A DNA stretch of 64,000 bases from the NCBI GenBank assembly GCA_037974665.1, contig CM075771.1, forward strand, positions 38,300,425-38,364,424, written 5' to 3'. Positions 1-10,900 of the stretch are shown in pieces. The translations under genes and the position numbers were made by a program. A model generated the notes under the pieces. The model was not told where the DNA came from. It did not search any database and saw only the letters and a list, made by a program, of their open reading frames with translations. Source of the DNA: Ehretia macrophylla (lineage: Eukaryota > Streptophyta > Magnoliopsida > Boraginales > Ehretiaceae). Positions within the stretch are counted from its first letter, which is position 1, and each line of letters begins with the position of its first letter.

Positions 1-98
1 GGTTATCGTTAAGCCCATTGGGCCTTTTGAATGGGCTACCTCTCTAGGCTGGGACTGTGAACCGTCAACACATAAGTGATTTGTGCCCTTAACATGAC

Positions 99-218
99 GG
101 GTGCGATCATACCAACACTAATGCAACGGATCCCATCAGAACTCCGAAGTTAAGCATGTTTGGGCGAGAGTAGTACTAGGATGGGTGACCCCCTGGGAAG
201 TCCTCGTGTTGCACCCCC
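99..218 (+). rRNA. 5S rRNA: 5S rRNA gene copy
   Basis: Full 120-nt 5S module. The RNA is the small RNA of the large ribosomal subunit, made by RNA polymerase III from the internal box A, intermediate element and box C with TFIIIA. The start was set at the G after C at -1, by alignment with plant 5S rRNA; the end is the C run before the terminator Ts. Changes from the array majority: G17A, C28A, G58A and C61T, the last two inside box A. The upstream TATA-like motif is weak here (ATAAGTG). Box C is intact. Confidence 0.93.
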
Positions 219-771
219 TTTTCAATTTTTTTTGTCCTGGTAAGGGTTGCCAAGATATTGTATCCACCAAATCTCTATTACCGTATCCCACGGAACAATG
301 GGCAAGACAACTTCAATTCACGTAGACGCCGGGCCCGTAAACCGAGGGTGTAAGGTTTGTGACCAGGTCTCTGTCGCTCCAGTGCCCATAACTTTTGATC
401 CGTAAGGAGTTACGCTACACACCGCATACTGTTGCAAAGCTCTCTAAGAGCTTGATGACGGGGGTAGCTTGCTCATTGTGCCCGTTTTTTGAGCCTAAAA
501 TTGAACGTTTTCATTAGTTTTAGGCCACTTTTCTTAATTTGCTCTGTTTTTTCGTCCTGGATCGTACGTCGTGAGCTGTTAAAAGGATGACAACCTGACT
601 CGTGCTACATCAGAGGGCCCTACAACGTGTCGATATCACGTCTTGCAAGGATGCTGCGTTGTTGAAGCGGATGGGTTGTCGTTAAGCCCATTGGGCCTTT
701 TGAATGGGCCATCTCTCTAGGCTGGCACTGTGAACCGTTAACACATATAGGAATTGTGCCCTTAACATGAC

Positions 772-891
772 GGGTGCGATCATACCAGCATTAATGCACC
801 GGATCCCATCAGAACTCCGAAGTTAAGCATGCTTGGGCGAGAGTAGTACTAGGATGGGTGACCCCCAGGGAAGTCCTCGTGTTGTACCCCC
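772..891 (+). rRNA. 5S rRNA: 5S rRNA gene copy
   Basis: 120 nt, 673 bp after the previous copy. Changes: C20T, G58A (box A CpG), T96A (box C edge), C114T. The following spacer has the GGCCTTACAA variant that marks one spacer subfamily (also after 3473, 10104, 11456 and 20427). Confidence 0.93.
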
Positions 892-1445
892 TTTTCAATT
901 TTTTTTGCCCTGGTTAGGGTTGCCATGATACTTTATCCACCAAATCTCTATTTCCGAATCCCACGGAACATTGGGCAAGACAACTTCGCTTCACGTAAAG
1001 GCCAAGCCCGCAAACCGAGGCGTAGGGTTTGTGACCAGGTCTCCGTCGCTCCGGTGCCCATAACTTTTGATCCATAAGGAGTTTCGTGGCGCACAACATA
1101 CCATTGAAAAGCTCTCTGAGATCTCTACGACGGGGGCAGCCAGCTTGCTCGTTGTGCCCCTTTTTAAAGCCCAAAATCGAACGTTTTCATTAGTTTTAGG
1201 CCACTTTTTTCTTTTGCTCTGGTTTTCGTCCCGAATCGTACGTCGTGAGCTATTAAAAGGATGACAACCTGACTCATGGGACATCAGAGGGCCTTACAAT
1301 GTGTTGATATCACGTCTTGCGAGGATGCTGCATTGTTGAAGCAGATGGGTTGTCGTTAAGCCCATTGGGCCTTTTGAATGGGCCATCTCTCTAGGCTGGG
1401 ACTGTGAACCGTTAACACATATAGGAATTGTGCCCTCAACATGGC

Positions 1446-1564
1446 GGGTGCGATCATACCAGCACTAATGCACCGGATCCCAACAGAACTCGAAGTTAAG
1501 TGTGCTTGGGCGAGAGTAGTACTAGGATGGGTGACCTCCTCGGAAGTCCTCGTGTTGCACCCCC
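1446..1564 (+). rRNA. 5S rRNA: 5S rRNA gene copy, 1-nt deletion before box A
   Basis: 119 nt. Changes: T38A, one C lost at 46/47 (ACTCGAAG instead of ACTCCGAAG), C57T, C93T, G97C. The upstream sequence reads ATGGC instead of ATGAC. The same combination recurs at 4149, 12133 and 21100, so this is a diverged subfamily that has spread. The lost base shortens helix-forming sequence, so the RNA may be poorly functional. Confidence 0.9.
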
Positions 1565-2121
1565 TTTTCAATTTTTTTTGCCCTGGTTAGGGTTGCCAAG
1601 ATACTTTATCCACCAAATCACTATTACCGAATCTCACGGAACATTGGGCAAGACAACTTCGCTTCACGTAGAGGCCGAGCCTGCAAACCCAGGGCGTAGG
1701 GTTTGTGACCAGGTCTTCGGCGCTCCGGTGCCCATAACTTTTGATCCGTAAGGAGTTACGCAGCGTACAGCATAACGTTGCAAAGCTCTCTGAGAGCTCC
1801 ACGACAGGGGCAGCTAGCTTGCTCGCTGTGCCCGTTTTTAGATCCCAAAATTGATCGTTTTCATCAATTTCAGGCCACTTTTCTTCTTTTGCCCTATTTT
1901 TTTGTCCTGGATCGTACGTCGTGAGCTGTTAAAAGGAAGAAAACTTGACTCGCGGTATATCAGAGGGCCCTACAACGTGTCGATATCACGTATTGCCAGG
2001 ATGCTGCGTTATTGAAGCGGATGGGTTGTCGTTAAGCCCATTGGGCCATTTCAATGGGCCATCTCTCTAGGCTGGCACTGTGCACCGTTAACACATATAG
2101 GAATTGTGCCCTCTACATGAC

Positions 2122-2241
2122 GGGTGCGATCATATCAGCACTAATGCATCGGATCCCATTAGAACTCCGAAGTTAAACGTGCTTGGGCGAGAGTAGTATT
2201 GGGATGGGTGACCCCCTGGGAAGTCCTCGTGTTGCACCCCA
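2122..2241 (+). rRNA. 5S rRNA: 5S rRNA gene copy
   Basis: 120 nt. Changes: C14T, C28T, C39T, G56A (box A), C78T, A80G (start of box C), C120A. Six of seven are transitions. Probably weakened at both control boxes. Confidence 0.9.
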
Positions 2242-2796
2242 TTTTCAATTTTTTTTGCCCTGGTAAGGGTTGGCAAGATACTTTATCCACCAAATCTCTA
2301 TTACCGAATCGCACGGAACATTGGGCAAGACAACTTCGCTTCACGTAGAGGCCGGGCCCGCAAACCGAGGGCGTAGGGTTTGTGACCAGGTCTCCGTCGC
2401 TCCGGTGCCCATAACTTTTGATCCGTAAGGAGTTACGCAGCGCACAACATACTGTCGCAAAGCTCTCTAAGAGCTCTATGATAGGGCAGCCATCTTACTC
2501 GCTATGCCTATTTTTGGATCCCAAAATAGAATGTTTTCATCAGTTTCAGGCCATTTTGTTCTTTTGCTCTATTTGTCCATCCCGGATCGTACGTCGTGAG
2601 CTGTTAAAAGGATGACAACCTGACTCGCCGGACATTAGGGGGCCCTACAACGTGTCGATATCACGTCTTGCGAGGATGCTGCGTTGTTGAAGCAGCTGGG
2701 TTGTCGTTAAGCCCATTGGGCCTTTTGAATGGGCCATCTCTCTAGGATGGGACTGTGAACCGTTAACACATATAGGAATTGTGCCCTCAACACGAC

Positions 2797-2915
2797 GAGT
2801 GCGATCATACCAGCACTAATGCACCGGATCCCATCAGAACTCCGAAGTTAAGCGTGCTTGGGCGAGAGTAGTACTAGGATGGTGACCCATTGGGAAGTCC
2901 TCGTGTTGCACCCCC
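2797..2915 (+). rRNA. 5S rRNA: 5S rRNA gene copy, 1-nt deletion in box C
   Basis: 119 nt. Changes: G2A, one G lost from GGATGGGTGA in box C, C94A and C95T. Box A is intact. The box C damage makes normal TFIIIA binding doubtful (inference). Confidence 0.9.
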
Positions 2916-3472
2916 TTTTCAATTTTTTTTACCCTGGCTAGGGTTGCCAATATACTTTATCCACAAAATCTCTATTACCGAATCCCACAAAACATTGGGC
3001 AAGACAACTTCGCTTCACGTAGAGGCCGAGCCCGTAAACCGAGGGCGTAGGTTTTGTGACCAGGTCTCCATCGCTCCGGTGCCCATAACTTTTGATCCGT
3101 AAGGAGTTACGCGGCGCACAGCATACCGTTGCAAAGCTCACTGAGAGCTCTACGATGGGGGCAGCGAGCTTGCTCGTTGTGCCCATTTTTGGAGCCCAAA
3201 ATCGAACATTTTCATCAGTTTCAGTCCACGTTTCTTCTTTTGCTCTGTTTTTCCATCCCGGATCGTACGTCGTGAGCTGTTAAAAGGACGACAACCTGAC
3301 TCTCGGGACATCAGAGGGCCCTACAACATGTCGATATCACGTCTTGCGAGGATGCCGCATTGTTGAAGCGGATGGGTTGTCGTTAAGCCCATTGGACCTT
3401 TTGATTGTACCATCTCTCTAGGCTGGCATTATGAACCATTAACACATAGAGGAATTGTGCCCTTAACATGAC

Positions 3473-3592
3473 GGGTGCGATCATACCAGCACTAATGCAC
3501 CGGATCCCATCAGAACTCCGAAGTTAAGCGTGCTTGGGCGAGAGTAGTACTAGTATGGGTGGCCCCCACAGAAGTCCTCGTGTTGCACCCCT
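3473..3592 (+). rRNA. 5S rRNA: 5S rRNA gene copy, altered box C
   Basis: 120 nt. Positions 1-81 match the majority exactly. Then G82T, A90G, T96A, G97C, G98A and C120T. All internal damage sits in and just after box C. Confidence 0.91.
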
Positions 3593-4148
3593 TTTTCAAT
3601 TTTTTTTGCCCTGGTTAGGGTTGCCAAGATACTTTATCCACCAAATCTCTATTACCGAATCCCACGGAACATTGGGCAAGAAAACTTCGCTTCATGTAGA
3701 GGCCGGGCCTGCAAACCGAGGGTGTAGGGTTTGTGACCAAGTCTCCGTCGCTGCGGTGCCCATAACTTTTGATCCGTAAGGAGTTACACGGTGTACAACA
3801 TACCATTGCAAAGCTCTCTAAGAGCTCTACGACGGGGGCAGCTAGCTTGCTCGCTGTGCCCCTTTTTGGAGCCCAAAATCAAACGTTTGATCAGTTTTGG
3901 GCCACTTTTCTTCCTTTGCTCTGGTTTTTCATCTTGGATCGTACGTCGTGAGCTGTTAAAAGGATGACAACCTGACTCGTGGGACATCAGAGGGCCTTAC
4001 AACGTGTCGATATCACGTCTTGCGAGGATGCTGCGTTGTTGAAGCGGATGGGTTGTCGTTAAGCCCATTGGGCCTTTTGAATGGGCCATCTCTCTAGGTT
4101 GGGACTGTGAATCGTTAACACATATAGGAATTGTGCCCTCAACATGGC

Positions 4149-4267
4149 GGGTGCGATCATACCAGCACTAATGCACCGGATCCCAACAGAACTCGAAGTT
4201 AAGCGTGCTTGGGCGAGAGTAGTACTAGGATGGGTGACCCCTGCGGAAGTCCTCGTGCTGCACCCCC
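4149..4267 (+). rRNA. 5S rRNA: 5S rRNA gene copy, 1-nt deletion before box A
   Basis: 119 nt. Shares ATGGC upstream, T38A and the lost C at 46/47 with the copy at 1446, four units earlier. Further changes: C95T, T96G, G97C, T111C. Confidence 0.9.
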
Positions 4268-4826
4268 TTTTCAATTTTTTTTGCCCTTGTTAGGGTTTCC
4301 AAGATACTTTATCTACCAAATCTCTATTATCGAATCCCACGGAACATTGGGCAAGACAACTTCGCTTCACTTAGAGGCCGGGCCCACAAACCGAGGGCGT
4401 AGGGTTTTTGTGACCAGGTCTCCGTCGCTCCAGTGCCTATAAATTTTGATCTAAAAGTAGTTAAGCAACGCATAGCATAACGTTGCAAAGCTCTCTAAGA
4501 GCTCTACGATAGGGGCAGCTAGCTTGCTCGTTATGCCCATTTTTGGATCCCAAAATCGAACGTTTTCATCAATTTCAGGTCACTTTTCTTCTTTTGCCCT
4601 GGTTTTTCGTTCCGGATCGTACGTCGCGAGCTATTAAAAGGATGAAAACCTGACTCGCGGTACATCAGAGGGCCCTACAACGTGTCGATATCACATCTTG
4701 CGAGGTAGCTGCGTTGTTGAAGCGGATAGGTTGTCGTTAAGCCCATTGGGCCTTTTGAATGAGCCATCTCTCTAGGTTGGCACTGTGAACCGTTAACACA
4801 TATAGGAATTGTGCCCTCAACATGAT

Positions 4827-4946
4827 GGGTGCGATCATACCAACACTAATGCGCCAGATCCCATCAGAACTCCAAAGTTAAGCGTGCTTGGGCGAGAGTA
4901 GTACTAGGATGTATGACCCCCAGGGAAGTCCTCGTGTTGCACCCCC
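4827..4946 (+). rRNA. 5S rRNA: 5S rRNA gene copy, altered box C
   Basis: 120 nt. Changes: G17A, A27G, G30A, G48A, G86T, G87A, T96A. Box C reads GATGTATGA, a two-base change in its core. Its -2/-1 bases read AT instead of AC. Confidence 0.9.
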
Positions 4947-5500
4947 TTTTCAATTTTTTTTGCCCTGGTTAGGGTTGCCAAGATACTTTATCCAGCAAAT
5001 CTCTATTACCGAACGCACGGAACATTGGGTAAGACAACTTCGCTTCACGTAGAGGCCGGGCCCGCAAACCGAGGGCGTAGGGTTTGTGACCTGGTCTCCG
5101 TCGCTCTGGTGCCCATAACTTTTGATCTGTAAAGATTTACACAGCGCACAACATACCGTTGCAAAGCTCTCTGAGAGCTCTACGATGGGGGCAGCCAGCT
5201 TGCTCGCTGTGCCCATTTTTGGAGCCCAAAATCGAACGTTTTTATCAATTTCAGTCCACTTTTTTGCTTTTGCTCTATTTTTTCGTCCCGGATGGTACGT
5301 CGTGAGCTGTTAAAAGGACGACAACCCGACTCGCCAGACATCAGAGGGTCCTACAATGTGTTGATATCACGTCTTGCAAGGATGCTGCATTGTTAAAGCG
5401 GATAGGTTGTCGTTAAGCCCATTGGGCCTTTTGAATGAGTCATCTTTCTAGGCTGGGACTGTGAACCGTTAACACATATAGGAATTGTGCCCTCAACATG

Positions 5501-5505
5501 ATGGG
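5501..5505 (+). repeat. Left target-site duplication of insertion 1
   Basis: ATGGG here, ACGGG at 9425-9429. The 5-bp length is typical of LTR elements. The single C/T difference fits decay of a CpG after insertion, or a pre-existing change. Confidence 0.7.
5503..5505 (+). pseudogene. 3-nt remnant of 5S gene start, cut by LTR-like insertion
   Basis: Only GGG of the gene start remains before the insertion. The complete copy resumes at 9427 because the target duplication covers these bases. The upstream promoter-like region of that gene (ending at 5502) is now 3.9 kb away from it. Confidence 0.75.
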
Positions 5506-6682
5506 TGTCATGCTCCAACCCGGCCTATAAGGTTAGACTAGGGTATGAACTAAACATTCAGGTAATATCACATACTTAACTGTTTATAAAGATTTAACAC
5601 TTAACGTTTTGGCCTAAACTCCAAAATTTTCTGAAAAACCGGCAGCATAATGGCTGTAATTGAGCTCTTTGGTTTGATCTAATTCTCTAAACGTCTTAAT
5701 TATACCAATCATTAATCCAATTCCATTAAGGACTCCTATTTGTCACCAACCGATTTGCCTACTAGTTTATCTTGAAAGTCTCATTTGGTTAATAAGCCTA
5801 ACATGATAACTATGTCCCGTTTATTTGTCAATTTCCTATCATGCGAGTACCTATTATCCTTTAGTTTGCAAATGAGCACCTAAGTGAAATTAGATAGAAT
5901 TAACTTAGTTGATTGTTCATCTAGTGGTTTGAATGCCTACGATAACTACAAATTAAGAAAACGAAAGCAAACCACCAAATAAAAGTTCGTCCGGCTATCG
6001 GTAGTACAATCCCAGAATTAGACCCAAATTACAACGGGGTCATTTACATCAATAAAATGAATAGTTTGCAATCAAACACAACATCCATATAGCAACCACT
6101 TTCAGGCAAAGCACAAAAGCACGTAGGGACAGACAATCACTCCAAGGAAACATCGATAGGAACGTTGTCCTCAGGTACCTGTACCTGTTCTTCTTCACCT
6201 GTGATAAAAAAGAGGGTGAGTCCTTATGAACTCAGCGAGGGGAAACGAGAAATACGTTTTGAAACTCATTTTTCGGTTCAATTTATAAAAATCACTTTTT
6301 CAAACATGAATATAATAGTAAAATCAAGTAAAGGAACAGAAATACCAGTCTTTCCTCCCCGAGGTTCTCTAGGAACCAAGCGAGAGTACTTATACACACA
6401 GTAAAAGGATACGGTGAGCAGTTGCTCTCAATTTCAATTTCAATTTCGATACAATTTTTGCGGCCGACTTCAATAATCCCCTTATCGCTCCCAATTGGGT
6501 GTACTCCGGATGTACCCCGAAACCTACGACCCAACTCTCCGAGGGTGGAATGCCAAGCGAGAGAGGGAATTGGACCATGGTAGTCACGGGAGCACCGGCA
6601 AGCCCTATGCCGCCCGGCGTTCGTGAAACGCTACCATGCCACAATGAAAGTTGCAACCTTGTATACAATGCCCATTTATGTC

Positions 6683-6920
6683 ATTTAACATTTCACATTA
6701 GGAGGTCAACAAAGTAGGTTGCCTCCGAGCAAGTATATGATCACATTTTGACATATTGGCATATAAGGCATTGTAAGAACATATAATCATTTCATATATC
6801 CATTTGAAAGCAATTAAACTTTAACGGGAAGCCAAGTAATCATGTTCAAATAAACCATTGAATATCTTTTAACAATTCACATTAGGAGGACAACAAAGTA
6901 GGTTGCCTCCGAGCAATTTC
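6683..6920 (+). repeat. Direct repeat inside insertion 1
   Basis: Two copies of a segment containing CACATTAGGAGG, ACAAAGTAGG and TTGCCTCCGAGCAA, about 180 bp apart. Insertion 2 has the matching pair only 98 bp apart, so this part of the element varies by repeat gain or loss. Confidence 0.7.
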
Positions 6921-7871
6921 AAGATCACATATTGCCAAGTAAACGAACGAGGCATGCTTGACATGAAATTTCACTTGTAGAACACATAGAGTCATATGAA
7001 CATTAAACGGGCAGCCATGTAACACATGCAAGTCAAGCCATATAACTCATTTCGAAGTCCACGTAATCAAGTGATACGATTATTCAACATGCAATGACAT
7101 CAATCATGGGTTCGGGTGCAAGAAAAGCTTATTTGTCAACATGCAATGGTCAAAATCACATTTGAAGTTATAAGACATTTACGGGCAGCCCACTAAGCAT
7201 GTAATTCCCACACAATGTCCAATTGATCAGTACTTAGCAAAACTACCTAGTCATTAGGGTTTCCATGTCATGTATATTCGTGCAATTTGAGCCTCAACCC
7301 AACTCAAAGTCAATCTCAAACCATGTATCATTTAATTCAACATCCTCAAATATTTAAAACAGTCCACACAACATCCCGTAGCTATAATCCCAAGCATTTA
7401 ATTCAACAAGACGAGTCACAACAATTTTCTAAGCACAACATTAAGTGAAACCCTTACTGCAATAGGCTGTCTTCTCACAATCAATCGGATAAGCAAACAA
7501 TCTCCAAATTCAGTTAATAAGATGTCAAATTAAATCTTAAGAATTTAACTAAAATCAGAAACAAACCTTGCATCAATTGGAGTTCGGGATCATTAGCTAT
7601 AGCCGAAACAATGGAATAGCACAAAACTGTCCAGATTTGCACACTTTTCAGAAATTGACGTTTTTGAGGTCCTTAGGGTCAGTTTTACCTTGGTCCATTT
7701 CTGACAAAATTGTCCAGAACTGAAAAATATAGCATCACACAAAATTTCATGCATTTTGGACATCATTTACAAAGTCAAATATGGTTCATTCCACAAGGTC
7801 AGTGCATCTGCCAAAACCTGCTTCAGTTTTCCAGATTTCCAGATTTGGTCACATTTTAAATATTTGCCATT

Positions 7872-8156
7872 TTGAGGATGTTAGAGTCAAAATTAGCTTC
7901 TGCCTATTTCTGGGAAAAATGTTCAAAACTGTCCAAAATAGTCACCTACCAATTTTCATGCATTTTCAACATCATTTTCCTAGCTAAACTTACTTCGAAC
8001 AGACTGGTCAGAGAGCTGTCAACAATTTCGACTTCACCTAGCATCATTTTCAAGCCAAGATCTTGCCATGCATGGTTGTTTAAGCTTATGAACGACCATA
8101 TAGCTCAAGTACAGAAGCAAATACACACATTTATGAGCATGCATGTGAATTTTTGA
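7872..8156 (+). other. 94-codon open frame conserved in all three insertions
   Basis: Starts MRMLESKLASAYFWEK and ends FMSMHVNF. Corresponding frames are at 16447-16731 (+) and 63415-63699 (-). The last 43 or so residues are the same in all three apart from the penultimate one (N here, K in the others), while the middle differs. I recognise no domain, and there is no clear promoter. The DNA of the second half is nearly identical too, so the frame may be open simply because the DNA is conserved. A second overlapping frame (7781-7987) is also shared. Confidence 0.3.
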
Positions 8157-8504
8157 AGAGTTTTCAAAAGGTTTTAACCCTCACCTTAGCAATCAACCAC
8201 AAAGATGCACAAAAACTTGTTGAAGCTTCAAATCTCTTCTTCTTCTTGCTTAGCCGAGATTCCAACTTGGTTTCTCTATTTTTCCTAGCCTAGTGATCAA
8301 TCTCTTAGCACATGCATGAGGTTAGAACATGAAGAAAAGAAATGGAAGCCAAGAAAACTTACCTAGGCCGAAAATGGTGACTCAAAATGCTTGCATGTGT
8401 GTTTCTTGCATCCTAGCTTGCTTGGGTGAGTTTCTTTGCTTGTGGTTTGTCTTGATGCACCTTAGGATGATGAAGATGAGCTAAGAGGTGGAGAGAACTC
8501 AGCC

Positions 8505-8575
8505 AAAACCGAAATGGAGAGAGAAAATGAGAGGGAAGTGAGAGAAATTGAGAGGAAATGAGAGAATATGACAAA
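8505..8575 (+). repeat. Purine-rich GA tract in insertion 1
   Basis: Repeated GAGAGA, GAGGGAAG and GAGAGAAAT segments, with almost no pyrimidine apart from scattered T. The equivalent tract lies at 17085-17158 and, as its complement, near 63010-63065. It is low-complexity sequence. I would not call it a polypurine tract, since it is internal. Confidence 0.6.
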
Positions 8576-9043
8576 AGTAATGGCTTTGCAATTTTTTTTG
8601 AGCATATGGTCAGCCTTGGGCATACAAATTCAGACTTTTTGTGTCTTCAAGGAGTATTTTGAAATGGCTAGCATGGGCATGGAGCACTTGGTCGAAAATG
8701 GTAGAGATTTGAGGAGAATTTGAGCAATTTTTTATGCATTGTGTTAAGTGTTTTGTCATAGTTTGTCTAGGACTAATGTTTTATGCATTTGTGTCATTAG
8801 AATTGTCATAGGAATGTTGGGAAATGAGGGAATCTAGGTAGAATAAAATATAGGAATGTTTGTTGATGAGTTGAATTATGAATAGAATAAGAGTTAGTGG
8901 GAAATGTAGGAATAGTTTAGTATTATTTTATTGTTAGTGGAGTTTGTAGAGAATTTGAATTAGGAATATAATATTGGTTAGTGGATTGTGTAGGATTATT
9001 TTATTGTCTAGTGCTTTGTGTAGGATTCTTTCTTGATTAACGT

Positions 9044-9419
9044 GGTGGCACGGATTCCTAGGTCTAGGGCATGAATTACGAGGTAGACACGAACTACGAT
9101 ATAAGACACGAACTTCAAGACTAATGCACGGATTCTAATGCAAATGCACACAAATCAAGGCATGACTCTATATCTAGGTTAAGGTACGCAGTTCAAGGTT
9201 AGGGCACACAAAATGGATAACGCACGTACATCGAGGTCAGAGCACATATTTCTAGGTACCGCATGTGAGTCAAGGATTAGGGCACACTATTCTAGGTCAA
9301 GGCACGTATGACGAGGTATGCACGAAAACCAAGACAGGACACGTCATCCAAGGTTGGTCATTTAATTTAAGGTCTAAGGCGCACAAATTGAGGTAGGACA
9401 CGTTATTCGGGGTCGAGCC
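9044..9419 (+). repeat. Degenerate ~20-bp repeats at the CA end of insertion 1
   Basis: About 18 loosely spaced copies of a motif like GCACGTANNTCGAGGT with a period near 18-22 bp, running to within a few bases of the element end. Matching tracts occur at 17655-18110 and 62100-62560. Copies differ from each other much more than the same copy differs between elements, so the repetition predates the insertions. Confidence 0.7.
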
Positions 9420-9426
9420 TCACAAC

Positions 9427-9546
9427 GGGTGCGATCATACCAGCACTAATGCATCGGATCCCATCAGAACTCTGAAGTTAAGCATGTTTGGGCGATAGTA
9501 GTACTAGGATGGGTAACCCCCTGGGAAGTCCTCGTGTTGCACACCC
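9427..9546 (+). rRNA. 5S rRNA: 5S rRNA gene copy directly after LTR-like insertion
   Basis: 120 nt, complete because the target duplication restored GGG. The normal TATA-like upstream region is replaced by the element end (GAGCCTCACA, then AC). C at -1 is kept. Changes: C28T, C47T, G58A, C61T, G70T, G89A, C117A. It can be transcribed only if the internal boxes are enough. Both box A and box C carry changes, so it is probably silent. Confidence 0.9.
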
Positions 9547-10103
9547 TTTTCAATTTTTTTTGCCCTGGTTAAGGTTGCCAAGATACTTTATCCACCAAAT
9601 CTCTATTACCGAATCGCAAGGAACATTGGGCAAGACAACTTCGCTTCACGTAGAGGCCAAGCCCGCAAACCGAGGGCGTAGGGTTTGTGACCAAGTCTCT
9701 GTCGCTCCGGTGCCCGTAACTTTTGATCCATAAGGAGTTACGTGGTGCACCGCATACTGTTGCAAAGCTCTCTGAGAGCTCTATGATGGGGGCAGCTAGC
9801 TTGCTCGTTGTGCCCGTTTTTCAATCCCAAAATCGAACGTTTTCATCAATTTCAGGCCACTTTTCTTCTTTTGCTCTGTTTTTCCATCCCGGATCGTACG
9901 TCGTGAGCTGTTAAAAGGACGACAACCTGACTCGCGGGAAATCATAGGGCCCTACAATGTGCCAATATCACGCCTTGCGAGGATGCCGCGTTGTTCAAGC
10001 GGATGGGTTGTCGTTAAGCCCATTGGGCCTTTTGAATGGGCCATCTCTCTAGGCTGGGACTGTGAACCGTTAACACATATAGGAATTGTGCCCTCAACAT
10101 GAC

Positions 10104-10223
10104 GGGTGCGATCATACCAACACTAATGAACCGTATCCCATCAGAACTCTGAAGTTAAGCATGTTTGGGCGAGAGTAGTACTAGAATGGGTGACCCCCTG
10201 GGAAGTCCTCGTGTTGCACCCCT
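10104..10223 (+). rRNA. 5S rRNA: 5S rRNA gene copy
   Basis: 120 nt. Changes: G17A, C26A, G31T, C47T, G58A, C61T, G82A, C120T. Shares C47T, G58A and C61T with its left neighbour at 9427 and G17A, G58A and C61T with the copy at 99, so these three are close relatives. Confidence 0.91.
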
Positions 10224-10780
10224 TTTCAATTTTTTTTTGCCCTGGTTAGGGTTGCCAAGATACTTTATCCACCAAATCTCTATTACCGAATCCCACGGAA
10301 CATTGGGCAAGACAACTTCGCTTCACTGAGAGGCCGGGCCCGCAAACCGAGGACGTAGGGTTTTTGACCTGGTCTCCGTCGTTCCGGTGCCCATAACATT
10401 TGATCCGTAAGGAGTTACGCGGCACACAGCATACCGTTACAAAGCTCTCTGAGAGCTCTACGACGGGGGCAGCTAGCTTGCTTGCTGTGCCCCTTTTTGG
10501 AGCCCAAAACTGAACGTTTTTATCAGTTTTAGGCCTCTTTTCTTCTTTTGCTCTGGTTTTCCGTCCCGGATCGTACGTCGTGAACTGTTAAAAGGACGAC
10601 AACCTGACTCGTGGGACATCAGTGGGCTTTACAACGTGTCGATATCACGTCTTGCGAGGATGCCGCGTTGTTGAAGCGGATGGGTTGTCATTAAGCCCAT
10701 TGGGCCTTTTGAATGGGCCATCTCTCTAGGCTGGGACTGTGAACCGTTAAGACATATAGGAATTGTGCCCTCAACATGGC

Positions 10781-10900
10781 AGGTGCGATCATACCAGCAC
10801 TAATGCAACGGATCCCATCAGAACTCCGAAGTTATGCGTGCTTGGGCAAGAGTAGTACTAGGATGGGTGACCCCCTGGGAAGTCCTCGTGTTGCACCCCC
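10781..10900 (+). rRNA. 5S rRNA: 5S rRNA gene copy
   Basis: 120 nt. Changes: G1A, C28A, A55T (box A), G68A (intermediate element). Has ATGGC upstream like the 1446 subfamily, but keeps the C at 46/47. Box C is intact. Confidence 0.92.

Larger units (their letters stand above)
1..5505 (+). repeat. 5S rDNA tandem array, block 1 (8 copies plus a 3-nt remnant)
   Basis: Head-to-tail units of 673-678 bp. Bases 1-98 are the end of a preceding spacer. Array majority positions used in the entries below: gene 1-10 is GGGTGCGATC; box A lies about 50-64 (AGTTAAGCGTGCTTG); the intermediate element about 67-72 (CGAGAG); box C about 80-97 (AGGATGGGTGACCCCCTG); the gene ends TTGCACCCCC at 111-120. The spacer (about 556 bp) holds in order a T-run, a run of ordinary unique sequence, an AGCTCTC palindrome, a pyrimidine-rich TTTTCTTCTTTTGCTC stretch, a GCCCATT/AATGGGC inverted repeat and a TATA-like upstream motif. 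Nothing in the spacers looks protein coding. Confidence 0.96.
5506..9424 (+). mobile_element. LTR-like insertion 1, probable solo LTR, 3,919 bp
   Basis: Starts TGTCATGCTCCAACCCGG and ends GGGTCGAGCCTCACA, so TG...CA with imperfect inverted ends. It is flanked by a 5-bp duplication and interrupts a 5S gene after nt 3. It aligns along its length with 14148-18115, and its right part aligns in reverse with 62093-64000. The start sequence is not repeated inside, and I see no gag, protease, reverse transcriptase or integrase frame, so a solo LTR left by LTR-LTR recombination is the best reading. A long LTR of the Ty3/gypsy type is likely, but no coding part is present to prove the lineage. Orientation is by convention only. 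A non-autonomous element without coding capacity is the alternative. Confidence 0.75.

Noticed and set aside
8505..8575. Polypurine tract and primer binding site of an LTR element
   Set aside because: The GA tract is about 900 bp inside the element end and is followed by more element sequence, and no tRNA-complementary site was recognised next to a TG...CA boundary.
5506..9424. A Cassandra-type TRIM, whose LTRs carry 5S-like promoter sequence
   Set aside because: Cassandra LTRs are only a few hundred bases and contain 5S boxes. I see no box A or box C sequence inside these 3.9-kb insertions; the 5S sequence is the target only.
9488..9733. Recurrent 60-100-codon open frames such as MGESSTRMGDPLGSPRVAPPFQ... 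in most units, and reverse-strand partners
   Set aside because: They translate the 3' half of the 5S gene and the spacer. They recur only because the DNA is repeated, break at random units, and exist on both strands at the same places. No start context or protein family supports them.
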